Shown: in pieces, positions 28,836 to 37,704 of the stretch
How positions within the stretch are numbered: the stretch's first letter is position 1
How the letters are laid out: every line of letters begins with the position of its first letter
Source of the DNA: a bacterium
GTDB lineage: Bacteria > Verrucomicrobiota > Kiritimatiellia > CAIKKV01 > CAIYGI01
DNA length: 47,351 nucleotides
Reading direction: 5' to 3'
NCBI GenBank assembly: GCA_025360745.1
Contig: JANYBP010000097.1
Location: 1 to 47,351, forward strand
Made by a program: the position numbers and the translations under genes
Notes under the pieces: generated by a model
Database searches by the model: none
Told to the model about the DNA's origin: nothing
What the model saw: only the letters and a program-made list of their open reading frames with translations

Positions 28836-30452
28836 ATGCAATCGTCTTTAAACAAACCGCAAAACCACGCCGTCCCCGCGGACAAATCCGCGCGGGATGC
28901 GATCCGTCGCGCCGTGCGGGCTTATTGCGCGGGACAGACGATGGTGCCGCCGTTGGCCCTGGACGAGATCGAGGCGCATGCCGACCAGTTGCTGCGGGAG
29001 GCGCGCATCGATTCCGCCTTCCGCGGCTTCGTGACGGTGCTGGTGGGCAACGAGGTCTGGCGCGACACGCTGACCGCGACGCCCTTCGAACGCCGGGTGC
29101 TGATTCTGCCGCAATGTTTGAGGTCGAGCGCCGCCTGCCCCGCGGAGAGCGATTCGCTGGGGCTGTTGTGCGAGGCCTGCGGCCGCTGCGCGATCTGCGG
29201 CATCCAGAAGGAGGCCGAGCGGTTGGGCTACGCCGTGCTGGTATCGGAAGGCACGACCGCCGTCTCCGCGCTGCTCTCGGCGGGCGGGGCCGACGCCGTC
29301 GTCGGCGTGAGTTGCCTGGAATCCCTCGAAAAATTGTTCAATCCGCTGATTGCCCACTCCGTGCCGGCCATGGCGGTGCCGCTGCTGCGCAATGGCTGCG
29401 TGGACACGGAGGCGGATGCCGACTGGATCGAGGAACTCTTGCGCCTGCGTAGCGATGCGCGGCCCGCCGCCGTCCGGATGGACATGCGCGCCTTGCGCCG
29501 CGAGGTAAGCGGCTGGTTCGAGCCCGGCGCCCTGAACGGATTGCTGAACCTGTCGGGCAGCGGCACCGAGGCCATGGCGCTCGAATGGATGCTCAAGGGC
29601 GGCAAGCGCTGGCGTCCCGCTCTGGCGGTCTGCGTTTTCAAGGCCCTGACCGATCCGGCATCCGCTTCCCCGGAGATGCTGAAAAAGGTGGCGGTGGCCG
29701 TGGAGTGCTTTCACAAGGCATCGCTCGTTCACGACGACATCGAGGATGGCGACGACTTCCGTTACGACGCGCCGACCCTGCACCGGCGGCACGGCCTGGC
29801 GGTCGCGATCAATATTGGCGACCTGCTGATCGGCGAGGGCTACCGCTTGATCGCCGCCTCCGGCGCATCCGCGGAGCAGGTGCGTCAGATGCTCGCCGTG
29901 GCCGCCGAGGGGCACCGGACGCTGTGCCTCGGACAGGGCGAAGAACTGCTGCTGCGGGGTAATCCCGAAGGCGTCACCGTGGAAGCCGTGCTGGAAATTC
30001 TCCGCCGCAAGACCGCGCCCGCCTACGATGTCGCCCTGCAACTGGGCGCGATCTGCGCGGGCGCGGACCATGACACGCGCGCCGTGCTGACAGCCTTCAG
30101 CGATGCCCTGGGTATCGCCTACCAGATTCGCGACGACCTGGAGGATGCGGTCGCGGATCATAATACGAAGCGGCCCGACGCGCCGAATCCGCCCTCCCTG
30201 CTGCTGGCGCTGGCGCGCGAGGATCAGGCCGGCGGTGAGGCGGGCGCCCAGACGGTGACGCCCGGACGCGGCCGGAGCGTCTGCGCAGAAATTTCCGGGC
30301 GCAGCCGGAAGGCCGAGCAGCGAGCCCGCAAAATGCTTCTGCAATACGAGGATCGCGCCCTCCGCTCGTTGCGCCCGCTGCGGCAGGCCACGCTGAAAAG
30401 TCTGCTTTATCGTGTCGCCGCCAAAATCCTGGCGCCTACGCCGGCGCCATGA
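28836..30452 (+). CDS. DUF116-polyprenyl synthase fusion
   Basis: 538 residues. Residues 1-205 are DUF116-like: a Cys-rich stretch LPQCLRSSAACP, then CEACGRCAICGIQ, then the GADAVVGVSCLESLEKLF region. From about residue 245 a trans-polyprenyl synthase follows: GGKRWRPAL, LVHDDIEDGD near 300 as the first Asp-rich motif, and YQIRDDLEDAV near 432 as the second. The synthase part should condense isopentenyl diphosphate with an allylic diphosphate; chain length cannot be read. DUF116 is a Cys-rich domain of unknown role. Fusion of the two is unusual to me. It overlaps the next gene by four bases. Confidence 0.85.
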   Translation: MQSSLNKPQNHAVPADKSARDAIRRAVRAYCAGQTMVPPLALDEIEAHADQLLREARIDSAFRGFVTVLVGNEVWRDTLTATPFERRVLILPQCLRSSAACPAESDSLGLLCEACGRCAICGIQKEAERLGYAVLVSEGTTAVSALLSAGGADAVVGVSCLESLEKLFNPLIAHSVPAMAVPLLRNGCVDTEADADWIEELLRLRSDARPAAVRMDMRALRREVSGWFEPGALNGLLNLSGSGTEAMALEWMLKGGKRWRPALAVCVFKALTDPASASPEMLKKVAVAVECFHKASLVHDDIEDGDDFRYDAPTLHRRHGLAVAINIGDLLIGEGYRLIAASGASAEQVRQMLAVAAEGHRTLCLGQGEELLLRGNPEGVTVEAVLEILRRKTAPAYDVALQLGAICAGADHDTRAVLTAFSDALGIAYQIRDDLEDAVADHNTKRPDAPNPPSLLLALAREDQAGGEAGAQTVTPGRGRSVCAEISGRSRKAEQRARKMLLQYEDRALRSLRPLRQATLKSLLYRVAAKILAPTPAP

Positions 30453-31336
30453 GCCGCACGCCGGAGCTGGTCAGGACGGCCGCGCGCGCGATCCGCTTTA
30501 TGGAGGCCGGCGACATAACCGACCTTGAAGATTATCTACGGCGCCAGATCCGGCCGGACGGAGGATTCCGCGGCCGCGCGGCGGACAGCGACCTCTACTA
30601 CACGCTTTTCGGAGGCGCCTGCCTGGCGGCGTTGAAGCGTCCGCCGCCGACCGCGCCCGTGCGGCGCTATCTGGAGAGTTTCGGCGACGGCGCGCAACTG
30701 GATTTCGTGCACAGCGCCAGCCTGGCCCGCTGCTGGGCCGCCATGCCATATCCGTTTTCGTCCCGCCGCGCCCGCAAGTTGCTGCCGCGTCTGGAAGCCT
30801 ACCGCAGCGCCGACGGCGGCTATCATGCCGCTACGCCCGGCGCCGCACACGGCACGGTCTACGGAGCTTTTTTGGCCTTCCTGGCTTACGCGGAAACCGG
30901 CGGCGGCATGCCGCGGCCGGAGGCGCTGCGCGACAGCCTGGAGGCTTTACGCGCCGGCGACGGCGGCTACGCCAATGCCGCGGAGATGCCCGGCGGGACC
31001 ACCACCGTCACCGCCGCCGCGATGCTGCTGCGGAAATGGCTCGAACTTGCCGGCGACCCGCGGGCCGCGGCCGCGCTGCGGGACTGCGAGTGCCCGGCGG
31101 GCGGCTTTCTCGCCTCCACGCGCGCGCCCGGACCGGACCTGCTCTCCACCGCCACGGCCCTGCACGCTTTGCGCGCGGCGGATCTACCACCCGCGCGCAT
31201 CGAGCCGCATCTCGATTTCGTGGAATCGCTCTGGGACGACAACGGTGGATTCCGGGGACACCCCGCCGACCCGCTGACCGACTGCGAGTATGCCTTCTAT
31301 GCTCTGCTGGCGCTGGGATCGCTTTACGAAGGCTGA
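30449..31336 (+). CDS. Prenyltransferase/squalene-cyclase-like repeat protein
   Basis: 295 residues of alpha-alpha barrel repeats. Repeated motifs of the type DGGFRG, DGGYHAATPG, DGGYANAAEM, AGGFLAST and NGGFRGHP are spaced about 45-50 residues apart, as in prenyltransferase beta subunits and squalene cyclases. It is too short for a full two-barrel cyclase and lacks the DxDD motif, so a single-barrel protein is likely. It overlaps the polyprenyl synthase gene by four bases, so it probably acts on the same prenyl chain. No signal peptide. The product of the cluster is unknown. Confidence 0.8.
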   Translation: MSRTPELVRTAARAIRFMEAGDITDLEDYLRRQIRPDGGFRGRAADSDLYYTLFGGACLAALKRPPPTAPVRRYLESFGDGAQLDFVHSASLARCWAAMPYPFSSRRARKLLPRLEAYRSADGGYHAATPGAAHGTVYGAFLAFLAYAETGGGMPRPEALRDSLEALRAGDGGYANAAEMPGGTTTVTAAAMLLRKWLELAGDPRAAAALRDCECPAGGFLASTRAPGPDLLSTATALHALRAADLPPARIEPHLDFVESLWDDNGGFRGHPADPLTDCEYAFYALLALGSLYEG

Positions 31337-31385
31337 TTACGAACACATTGTCAGCACGTTCAGTGCCGCAGGTCGCCGCTTCGTG

Positions 31386-31406
31386 GCGCAAGCGTCCCGC
31401 TTGCGC
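31386..31406. repeat. Perfect GCGCAAGCG hairpin
   Basis: GCGCAAGCG and CGCTTGCGC separated by TCC, 50 bp after the prenyltransferase stop. It may act as a transcript-end structure, but no T-run follows. It looks like a REP unit. A second hairpin, ATGCGGC-AAAAC-GCCGCAT, lies at 31552-31570. I see no gene in the 556-bp gap 31337-31892. Confidence 0.55.
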
Positions 31407-31755
31407 GAATGGATTCGGTCCGCCATGCCAGCGAAAAACTTCGCGACAGGCCGGAAAAAGCGGAAGATTTAACGCAAGGGGACGAAGGCTCATGCACAGT
31501 ACAAGACGGCGGCAAAGGCCATTCAACGCTTCGCCTCCGCCTTGTCCCGCGATGCGGCAAAACGCCGCATGGGCGGGGAGTGCCTGAATGAAATGTCGCG
31601 ACGTACCCTGCTGCGCTCTTAAACCATTTCACAGTTAGACAAGCATTTTGCGCGCTTGACGGTTGCCGACCTGAACGATAGCGTTCCCTTCATTCATGTG
31701 GGTTTGTTTCTGTATGAGTCAGGCTCAATAACACTGTCGGCCGGGGGCTATCGCA

Positions 31756-31841
31756 GGGGACAGGCAAATTATCGCAGCATACGGTCAGTTGCAGGTTTCC
31801 CGCGTTCTTCCGCGCGTTCTTCCAACAGTTCGCCTGTCCCC
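31756..31841 (+). repeat. 86-bp element with GGGGACAGGC ends, copy of the 1135 element
   Basis: GGGGACAGGC (31756-31765) and GCCTGTCCCC (31832-31841) are perfect inverted ends. The first 45 bases match 1135-1180 with about three changes. The interior is much shorter than the 399-bp copy, so this is an internally deleted version. It lies between convergent genes. Confidence 0.65.
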
Positions 31842-31892
31842 AATGACCAATGGCACAGGCCATGGTTCGCGATCCACAGCAATGACACCATA

Positions 31893-32963
31893 TTAGATGA
31901 TCGGCGCCATCAGCCGGCGCAGTTCCGCGCCCAGGTCGCGGGCCTGGTAGCGCGCCAGGCGCGCGCGCTGCGCCGCCAGCACGCCGTCGCGCAATTCGCC
32001 GGGCCGCGCCAGGCGCGCCAGCGTTTCGGCGATCAGCGGATAGTCGGCGTTCGCGAAGAGCACGCCCGCGCCGTCCAGCGTCTCCGGCACGGCCGCGCAG
32101 GCGCGCGCGGCCACGGGCAGGTCGAAGCGCATGGCCTCCAGCAGCGGAACACAAAAGCCCTCGTGTTCGCTCATGCAGAGGAACACCTGCGCCGCGCGAT
32201 AGCAGGCATTCAGCGAAGCCTGCGGAACGGCGCCGAGAAAAAGGCTGTCGCGCATGCCCAATTCGCGCGCCCGCGCCTCCAGCACCATGCGGTAGCGTTC
32301 GGCGCCGGCGTAGGATCCGACGTGAATCAGCCGCGCCCGCGGCTCGATGCCGTGCCGCAGCGTCGCCACAGCCTGTAGCAGATCGTCAATGCGCTTGTTC
32401 GGCGCGCCGCGGCCCACGAAGAGAATCTTGACGCGCCCATCGTCCAGTTCGCGCAGCAGCGCCCGGTCCGGCGGCACATCGTAGCGCGACCAGTCCACCA
32501 CCAGCGGCGCCACGCCCACGTCACGGTAGCCCGCCGCCTCCAACTCGCCGGCATTGTAGCGGCTCACGGCCAGGTTCACCTCGGCCACGCCCGCCAGCGC
32601 CGCCAGTTGCTGTCGTCCCACTTCGAGCAGCGAAGCCGTGGCCGGCTGCACGGCCCGGAAATAGGCCGGCGGGGTCATGTTGTGGTAGAGGATCGCCTTG
32701 CGCGCCGCCAGTTTCGCGAAGGCGGCGTTGCAGGGCGAACCGATGGAAAGATGCAGCAAGGCGATCGAATCCGCTCCGCAGACGGCTTGCGCCTCGTCCA
32801 GGTCGCGCACCGCGCCGCGCAGTTCCGGCAGCACCCGCCGCCGCTCGCAAAAAATTCCGCCGTCGCAGCCCCACGAGGCGAAGAGCCGTTGCAGGGCCAG
32901 CGCTTCCTGACTGATCGCATCGCCGCGGGTAAATCCCGCCACAATCTGGTTGATCGCCGGCAT
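31893..32963 (-). CDS. Glycosyltransferase family 4 (GT-B) protein
   Basis: 356 residues. The C-terminal half has the GT4 pattern: KILFVGRGAPNKRIDDLL (with the phosphate-contacting R and K) and FLCMSEHEGFCVPLLEAM, where E-x7-E binds the sugar nucleotide. The N-terminal half (LYHNMTPPAYF, NLAVSRYNAGELEAAG) would hold the acceptor. It transfers a hexose from a nucleotide sugar, probably in polysaccharide or glycolipid assembly, at the inner face of the membrane. It stands alone between repeats. Donor and acceptor are not identifiable. Confidence 0.9.
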   Translation of the reverse strand: MPAINQIVAGFTRGDAISQEALALQRLFASWGCDGGIFCERRRVLPELRGAVRDLDEAQAVCGADSIALLHLSIGSPCNAAFAKLAARKAILYHNMTPPAYFRAVQPATASLLEVGRQQLAALAGVAEVNLAVSRYNAGELEAAGYRDVGVAPLVVDWSRYDVPPDRALLRELDDGRVKILFVGRGAPNKRIDDLLQAVATLRHGIEPRARLIHVGSYAGAERYRMVLEARARELGMRDSLFLGAVPQASLNACYRAAQVFLCMSEHEGFCVPLLEAMRFDLPVAARACAAVPETLDGAGVLFANADYPLIAETLARLARPGELRDGVLAAQRARLARYQARDLGAELRRLMAPII

Positions 32964-32995
32964 TTTTCTTAATCAGCGCCAGGGGATACGCCCAA

Positions 32996-33197
32996 ATCCT
33001 CGCCTAACGTCGTTCCGACATTCCATCCATAAGCATTTCGCCTTGCGCCCACGCGGCGGCAGAGGCCTGCCGCCCTCCAAAAGAATCCTCTAGCAAGTCT
33101 CGATGACGTCCTTGGAGGGCGACGGGCCTCCGTCGCCGCGTGGGCGTAGGGCGAAAGACTTGGCAGCAACATGGTCACAACGTCCTTAGGCGAGGAT
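32996..33197. mobile_element. MITE-like 202-bp hairpin element, copy 2
   Basis: Nearly identical to 9871-10073, in the same orientation, with ends ATCCTCGCC and GGCGAGGAT. ATACGC flanks both sides (32986-32991, 33203-33208). The left flank GGGGATACGC also occurs at 1710-1719, where no element is present. The 466-bp gap 32964-33429 holds only this element and a GAACACC repeat; I see no gene. Confidence 0.75.
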
Positions 33198-33394
33198 TTT
33201 GAATACGCAATCCCGCTTGACTTAAAGCCGCTCGCCATGCAGGGTAGCGCCTACTCACGACCGATACGGAGTTGACGATGCCAGCTTCTGCGACACGGGA
33301 AACGGTAGGCCAAAACGTTTGTGTTGGCAACCTGATTCTTCCAGCCCCGGATTTTCGCGGGTTTATTGGCGAGGCGGTTAATTTGTCCGGCTTC

Positions 33395-33425
33395 GCCGAA
33401 CACCGAACACCGAACGCCGAACACC
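33395..33425 (+). repeat. GAACACC seven-base repeat upstream of queC
   Basis: Four units of the type GCCGAACACCGAACACCGAACGCCGAACACC, ending four bases before the ATG of queC. The reverse-complement version follows the gene at 34105-34148, so the gene is bracketed by inverted tracts. No ribosome site is visible in the repeat. Confidence 0.65.
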
Positions 33426-33429
33426 TTAA

Positions 33430-34098
33430 ATGAACTCCGCGGTCGTTCTGCTTTCCGGCGGCCTCGACTCGACCACGCTGCTGCACTACGTGCGGCAGAA
33501 GGTGGGCGCCGGGGTTTATGCCCTGACCTTTCGCTACGGACAGCGGCACGCGCGCGAAATCGCCGACGCCCGCTGGCAGGCGCAGCGGGCCGGGGTATTG
33601 GAACATAACGTGGTGGAATTGGATTTCTTTTCCGGACTGATTGCCGGCGCCTCGGCGCTGACCGATGCGCGGCTGGACATGCCGGTGCTGGCCGAACTCG
33701 ACGACGACGCCCGGCGGCAGCCGCTGACTTATGTTCCGCATCGCAACTTGATCCTGCTTTCGCTCGCCGCCGCCTATGCCGAAGCACACGGGGTTTGCTC
33801 CGTCTACTACGGCGCCCAGCGGCAGGACGCCTACGGCTACTGGGACTGCACCCCCGATTTTCAGGCGCGGCTGAACGCGCTGCTGTCGCTTAACCGCGGC
33901 ACGACCGTGACCGTGCAGGCGCCCTTCGCCGAAATGCGCAAAACCGAACTGGTGCGGCTCGGACTGGAACTGGGCGTGGACTACGGGCACACCTGGACCT
34001 GTTATCGCGGCGCCGACCACCCCTGCGGCGCCTGCCCCGCCTGCGAAGAACGCGCCACCGCGTTTCGCGAAGCAGGCGTGAGGGATCCGCTGAGTTGA
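33430..34098 (+). CDS. queC: 7-cyano-7-deazaguanine synthase QueC
   Basis: 222 residues, normal length. SGGLDS at 9-14 is the ATP PP-loop; FRYGQRH and the C-terminal zinc-binding CYRG...HPCGACPACEER (four Cys) are diagnostic. It converts 7-carboxy-7-deazaguanine to preQ0 with ATP and ammonia, in queuosine and deazaguanine DNA-modification pathways. No other queuosine gene (queD, queE, folE) is in the window, so the pathway must be completed elsewhere. It is flanked by inverted seven-base repeats and by dispersed elements, which suggests a mobile or rearranged neighbourhood. Confidence 0.95.
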   Translation: MNSAVVLLSGGLDSTTLLHYVRQKVGAGVYALTFRYGQRHAREIADARWQAQRAGVLEHNVVELDFFSGLIAGASALTDARLDMPVLAELDDDARRQPLTYVPHRNLILLSLAAAYAEAHGVCSVYYGAQRQDAYGYWDCTPDFQARLNALLSLNRGTTVTVQAPFAEMRKTELVRLGLELGVDYGHTWTCYRGADHPCGACPACEERATAFREAGVRDPLS

Positions 34099-34104
34099 GG
34101 TGCA

Positions 34105-34148
34105 GGTGTTCGGTGTTCAGTATTCGGTGTTCGGTGTTCGGTGTTCGG
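34105..34148 (+). repeat. GTGTTCG seven-base repeat downstream of queC
   Basis: Six units of GTGTTCG type (with GTGTTCA and GTATTCG variants), the reverse complement of the tract before queC. The double-hairpin repeat starts 25 bp later. No terminator is seen here. Confidence 0.65.
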
Positions 34149-34172
34149 GAATAACAAATACTGTTCAGAAAT

Positions 34173-34269
34173 GGCAGGGCGCTCTCGCCGAGAGCCCCGT
34201 CTTCGCTCAACACACAACCGCCTGTTTGTTGCATCCCGTTCACGGCGGCCTCGGCGAGGCCGCCCTACC
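34173..34269. repeat. Double-hairpin intergenic repeat, copy 2
   Basis: Opposite orientation to 1589-1686. The GCGCTCTCGCCGAGAGC and GGCGGCCTCGGCGAGGCCGCC palindromes are at the ends, with the shared spacer words (CGTCTTCG, CACACAA, GCCTGT) in reverse complement. It begins GGCAGGGC and ends GCCCTACC. Confidence 0.75.
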
Positions 34270-34350
34270 CAATCGATCAGCGCGAGCGGCCGGCGGGGTG
34301 CTGCTTGTGGTCGTTGTTGGAATGCACAAGGTCGTGAGTCAGATCGCACT

Positions 34351-35187
34351 TCATACGCCTCCGATCGCTTCGTCGCCCTCCGAATCCAGCAAGTGCCGGT
34401 CGAACCAGGCCATGGCGTTGGGCCAGACTTTTTGGGTCCAGGTTTTTTGAGGATTATATACAAACCCATGACCGGAACCCGGCGTGGGCAGAAACTGCAT
34501 CGGGCGTCCGGCTTCCATCAAGGCCTTGGCGAGCAGCAACGACTGCTCGTAAGGAACCGTATCGTCATGAGGGTCATGCATGAGCAGCATGGGCGCGGAG
34601 TTTTGGTCCACATGCAACGCCGGCGAAGCCTCGATCCAAAGCGCGCGCTTCTCCGAGACGGGTCCGCCGATGAACGCTTCCATATATTCGGCGATTTTGC
34701 CGCCGCCCGCCTGGTGCGCAACGAAGTCATGCACTCCGTGAACATCCACAACGCAATTCACCCTGGCGGAGCCGGGCTCCCCCGCATCATCCAGCACGCC
34801 AAGACAGGCGGCCAAATGTCCTCCCGCGGAACTGCCCATGGCGCCAATCCGGTCGCCGCGAATGCCAAAGCGCGCCGCCTGATGACGAAGCCACTTCACG
34901 GCGGCTTGACAGTCCAGCAGCGCCGCCGGGAAAGGCGCCGTCGGCGTGAGCCGGTAGTCTATCGTGCATGCGACGTATCCGCGCAGCGAAAGACGGTGGG
35001 CATGCCACAGGAAAGACCGCCTTTCCCCGGCGCACCATCCGCCGCCATGAATAAAAACCACGGCCGCCCCGTTGCCGCCGGATTTTCCCGGAACAAAGAT
35101 GTCCGCCAGCAGTTCCCGGCCGTCCGCCGGACGGCTGAAACACTCCGTGAAATCCGGAGCGGGCATTTCCGACTCATAGTATTTCAT
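34351..35187 (-). CDS. Alpha/beta hydrolase, esterase/lipase (HSL-like) family
   Basis: 278 residues from ATG 35187, which lies 11 bp after the upstream gene's stop. HGGGWCAGE is the oxyanion-hole motif; GSSAGG is the nucleophile elbow (catalytic Ser). HDPHDDTVPYEQS supplies the Asp, and GSGHGFVYNP supplies the His. The layout is that of the BD-FAE/HSL esterases. No signal peptide is visible, so it is cytoplasmic. Substrate unknown. Operon position after the sulfur oxidoreductase suggests shared expression. Confidence 0.85.
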   Translation of the reverse strand: MKYYESEMPAPDFTECFSRPADGRELLADIFVPGKSGGNGAAVVFIHGGGWCAGERRSFLWHAHRLSLRGYVACTIDYRLTPTAPFPAALLDCQAAVKWLRHQAARFGIRGDRIGAMGSSAGGHLAACLGVLDDAGEPGSARVNCVVDVHGVHDFVAHQAGGGKIAEYMEAFIGGPVSEKRALWIEASPALHVDQNSAPMLLMHDPHDDTVPYEQSLLLAKALMEAGRPMQFLPTPGSGHGFVYNPQKTWTQKVWPNAMAWFDRHLLDSEGDEAIGGV

Positions 35188-35198
35188 GCGGTAGGACT

Positions 35199-37670
35199 TC
35201 AGATGAACAGCGTGGAGGAGGCGCCTTCCGATTCGCCCCAGAAGGCCGCGACGCCTCCGTAATCCAGGCCGTCCATCAGTTCTTCCTTGTGCAGGCCCAT
35301 CACGCTCATGGACATGGTGCAGGCGACCAGCTTGACGCCCGTCTGGCGCGCCTGCGCGATCAGGGCGGGCAGTGTGTCCACATTCTTCTGCCGCATCACA
35401 TGCTTCATCATGGCCGTTCCCAGGCCCAGCATGTGCATTTTGGACAAGACCAGCGACGTCGCGCCTTTCGGCATCATGGCGCCGAACATTTTGTCGAGCA
35501 GCGACTTGCCCGGCGCCTGCCGCCCCGGCTTGCGCAGCGCGTTCAAGCCCCAGAAGGTGAAGAACATCGTGACCTCGGCGCCCATCGCCACCGCCCCGGT
35601 GGCCAGGATAAAGGCCGCCAGCACTTTGTCGAGGTCGCCCGAAAATACCACCATGGTCTTCTTGTCCGGCGCGCCGTGCCGGCCGGCCGCTGCCGTCTCC
35701 TCCGGATTCTCTACGCCTTTGCGCAGCAGGGCTTCGACGCGCGGGCCGACCTGCCGCACGGAGAGCAGCGCGTGGCCGTGCCGCCGGCACCAGGCCGTCA
35801 CGTCGGGGGCAAAACCCGGATCGTCCGCCACCACATGCAGTTCGTCGCCGATCCGCGCCGCCGCCACGGCTTCGCCGAGTTTGCGAATCGGGCCGGGACA
35901 TTGCATGCCTGTGCAGCGGACCTCGAGCGGTTTGCCGGCGGCCGCGGGTGGCGGCGGCGCGCTAACAGGCGCGGCTGGTTCCTCCGCATAAGACATGAGC
36001 GGAGGCGGCGGTTTGCCGGCGCCGATGCCCGCGCCATGCCAGCTGGAAAAAGTCATCGAGCCGCCGGCCAGCGTGGAGACGGAAGAAAAGCCGCGCTGCT
36101 TGAGAATACGGGAGGCCAGGTAGCTGCGAAAACCGACTTTGCAGTAGAGGAAGACCGGCTTTTCGGCCGGAATCCGGTCGAGACTGGCGCGCAACTTCGG
36201 CAGCGGCAGGTTAAGCGCGCCGGGGATATGCCAAAGTTCGTATTCCTGGGGACTGCGCACATCCACCACAGTGCCGGTATCGGTGCGGGCGGGATACTCT
36301 TCCGCATACCAGAAATCGACATCGCCTTTGCGCAGGTTGCCAGCCATGAAACCGGCCATGTTGACGGGATCCTTGGCCGAACCGAAGGGCGGCGCATAGG
36401 CCAGTTCGAGGTCGGCCAGCTCTTCAACCGTCAGCCCCGCGCGCAGAGCCGTCGCCAACACGTCCAGCCGTTTGTCGATTCCGTCGTAGCCGACCGCCTG
36501 CGCGCCCAGCAAGCGTCCGGTGTCCGGGGCAAAGAGCACTTTTAGATGCATCTGCGCCGAGCCGGGATAGTAGCCGGCGTGTCCCGAGGGGTGGAGATAG
36601 ACCTTGCGGTAGGGGCGGCCCAACCGTTTGAGCGTTTTCTCCGTGGCGCCGGTACATCCGCCGGTCATCTCGAACACTTTGACGACCGCCGTCCCCTGTG
36701 TGCCGCTGTAGCGCACATCGCGGCCGGCCAGGTTGTCGGCCACCAAACGTCCCTGCCGGTTGGCCGGGCCCGCCAGCGGGATCACGCCCGCTTCGCCGGT
36801 CACCGCGTCGCGCACTTCGATCGCGTCCCCGGCCGCGTAAATGTCGGGATCGGATGTCCGCAAATGGTCGTCCACGCGAATCCCGCCGCGCGGTCCCAGT
36901 TCCAACCCCGCCGCCTGGGCCAGCGCCGCGTCCGGCCGCACGCCCACGGCCAGGATCGCGAAGTCCGCCACAATGCTCTCGGTGTTCTTGAGTTCCACCG
37001 CGATCCGCCCGCCCGCGTCGCGGAATTCCGCCGCGGCGGTTCCCAGATGCAGCCGCACGCCGTGGGACTGCATGTGGGATTCAAGGTCGCGCGCCATCTC
37101 GCGGTCCAGCGGCGGCATGAGTTGGTCCAGCATCTCGACCAGGTCCACCTTCAGCCCACGCTGGCGCAGATTCTCGGCCATCTCGACGCCGATGTAGCCG
37201 CCGCCGATCACCACGGCGGCGCGCGCGCCTCCATCCACCACGGCCTTGATCAGATCCATGTCCTCGACATTGCGCAGCACAAAGAGGCGCGGGTGGTCGA
37301 TGCCGGGCAGTTTTGGCTTCAGCGGCGAGGCGCCGGGGCAGAGCACCAGCTTGTCGTACGACTCGTCGTAGGCGCGCCCGCTGGGGGACTCGACGACATG
37401 CACCGTCCGTGCGGCGCGGTCGATCGCCAGCGCCGTATGGCCCGTGCGCACATCGAGATTCAGCGAGGCCTTGAGGCTTTGGGGCGTTTGCAGCAGCAGG
37501 CTGTCGCGGTCCGTAATCACACCGCCGATATGGTACGGCAGCCCGCAGTTGGCGAAGGAGACGAAACGTCCCTTTTCCAAAACCACAATAGACGCCTGCT
37601 CGTCCAGCCGCCGCAAACGCGCCGCCGTGGACATGCCCGCCGCCACACCGCCGATAACCACAACTTTCAT
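35199..37670 (-). CDS. CoA-disulfide-reductase-like/rhodanese/TusA/DsrE four-domain fusion
   Basis: 823 residues. Residues 1-445 are a FAD/NAD(P) oxidoreductase with GGVAAGMSTAARLRR and the catalytic C42 in FANCGLPYHIGG, as in CoA-disulfide or persulfide reductases. Residues 465-545 are rhodanese, with active Cys in YCKVGFRS. Residues 585-650 are TusA-like (CTGMQCPGPI). The last 150 residues are DsrE/DsrF-like (MVVFSGDLDKVLAAFILATGA...VACTMSMSVMGLHKEEL). It probably moves sulfane sulfur between domains and reduces it with NAD(P)H. It is followed 11 bp on by an esterase gene. The fusion type is known in sulfur-metabolising bacteria. Confidence 0.9.
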   Translation of the reverse strand: MKVVVIGGVAAGMSTAARLRRLDEQASIVVLEKGRFVSFANCGLPYHIGGVITDRDSLLLQTPQSLKASLNLDVRTGHTALAIDRAARTVHVVESPSGRAYDESYDKLVLCPGASPLKPKLPGIDHPRLFVLRNVEDMDLIKAVVDGGARAAVVIGGGYIGVEMAENLRQRGLKVDLVEMLDQLMPPLDREMARDLESHMQSHGVRLHLGTAAAEFRDAGGRIAVELKNTESIVADFAILAVGVRPDAALAQAAGLELGPRGGIRVDDHLRTSDPDIYAAGDAIEVRDAVTGEAGVIPLAGPANRQGRLVADNLAGRDVRYSGTQGTAVVKVFEMTGGCTGATEKTLKRLGRPYRKVYLHPSGHAGYYPGSAQMHLKVLFAPDTGRLLGAQAVGYDGIDKRLDVLATALRAGLTVEELADLELAYAPPFGSAKDPVNMAGFMAGNLRKGDVDFWYAEEYPARTDTGTVVDVRSPQEYELWHIPGALNLPLPKLRASLDRIPAEKPVFLYCKVGFRSYLASRILKQRGFSSVSTLAGGSMTFSSWHGAGIGAGKPPPPLMSYAEEPAAPVSAPPPPAAAGKPLEVRCTGMQCPGPIRKLGEAVAAARIGDELHVVADDPGFAPDVTAWCRRHGHALLSVRQVGPRVEALLRKGVENPEETAAAGRHGAPDKKTMVVFSGDLDKVLAAFILATGAVAMGAEVTMFFTFWGLNALRKPGRQAPGKSLLDKMFGAMMPKGATSLVLSKMHMLGLGTAMMKHVMRQKNVDTLPALIAQARQTGVKLVACTMSMSVMGLHKEELMDGLDYGGVAAFWGESEGASSTLFI

Positions 37671-37704
37671 GAGGGACTCCTTATAAAAATTCGACGAAAT
37701 GCCG

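Noticed and set aside
27547-31336. Hopanoid cluster (HpnH plus squalene-hopene cyclase)
   Set aside because: The repeat protein is about half the size of a cyclase and has no DxDD motif. The radical SAM protein cannot be assigned to HpnH.
31443-31611. Possible transposase or protein remnant between the prenyltransferase and glycosyltransferase genes
   Set aside because: A short open stretch ends at 31611 without a start, ribosome site or recognisable motif. Only hairpin repeats can be supported in this gap.
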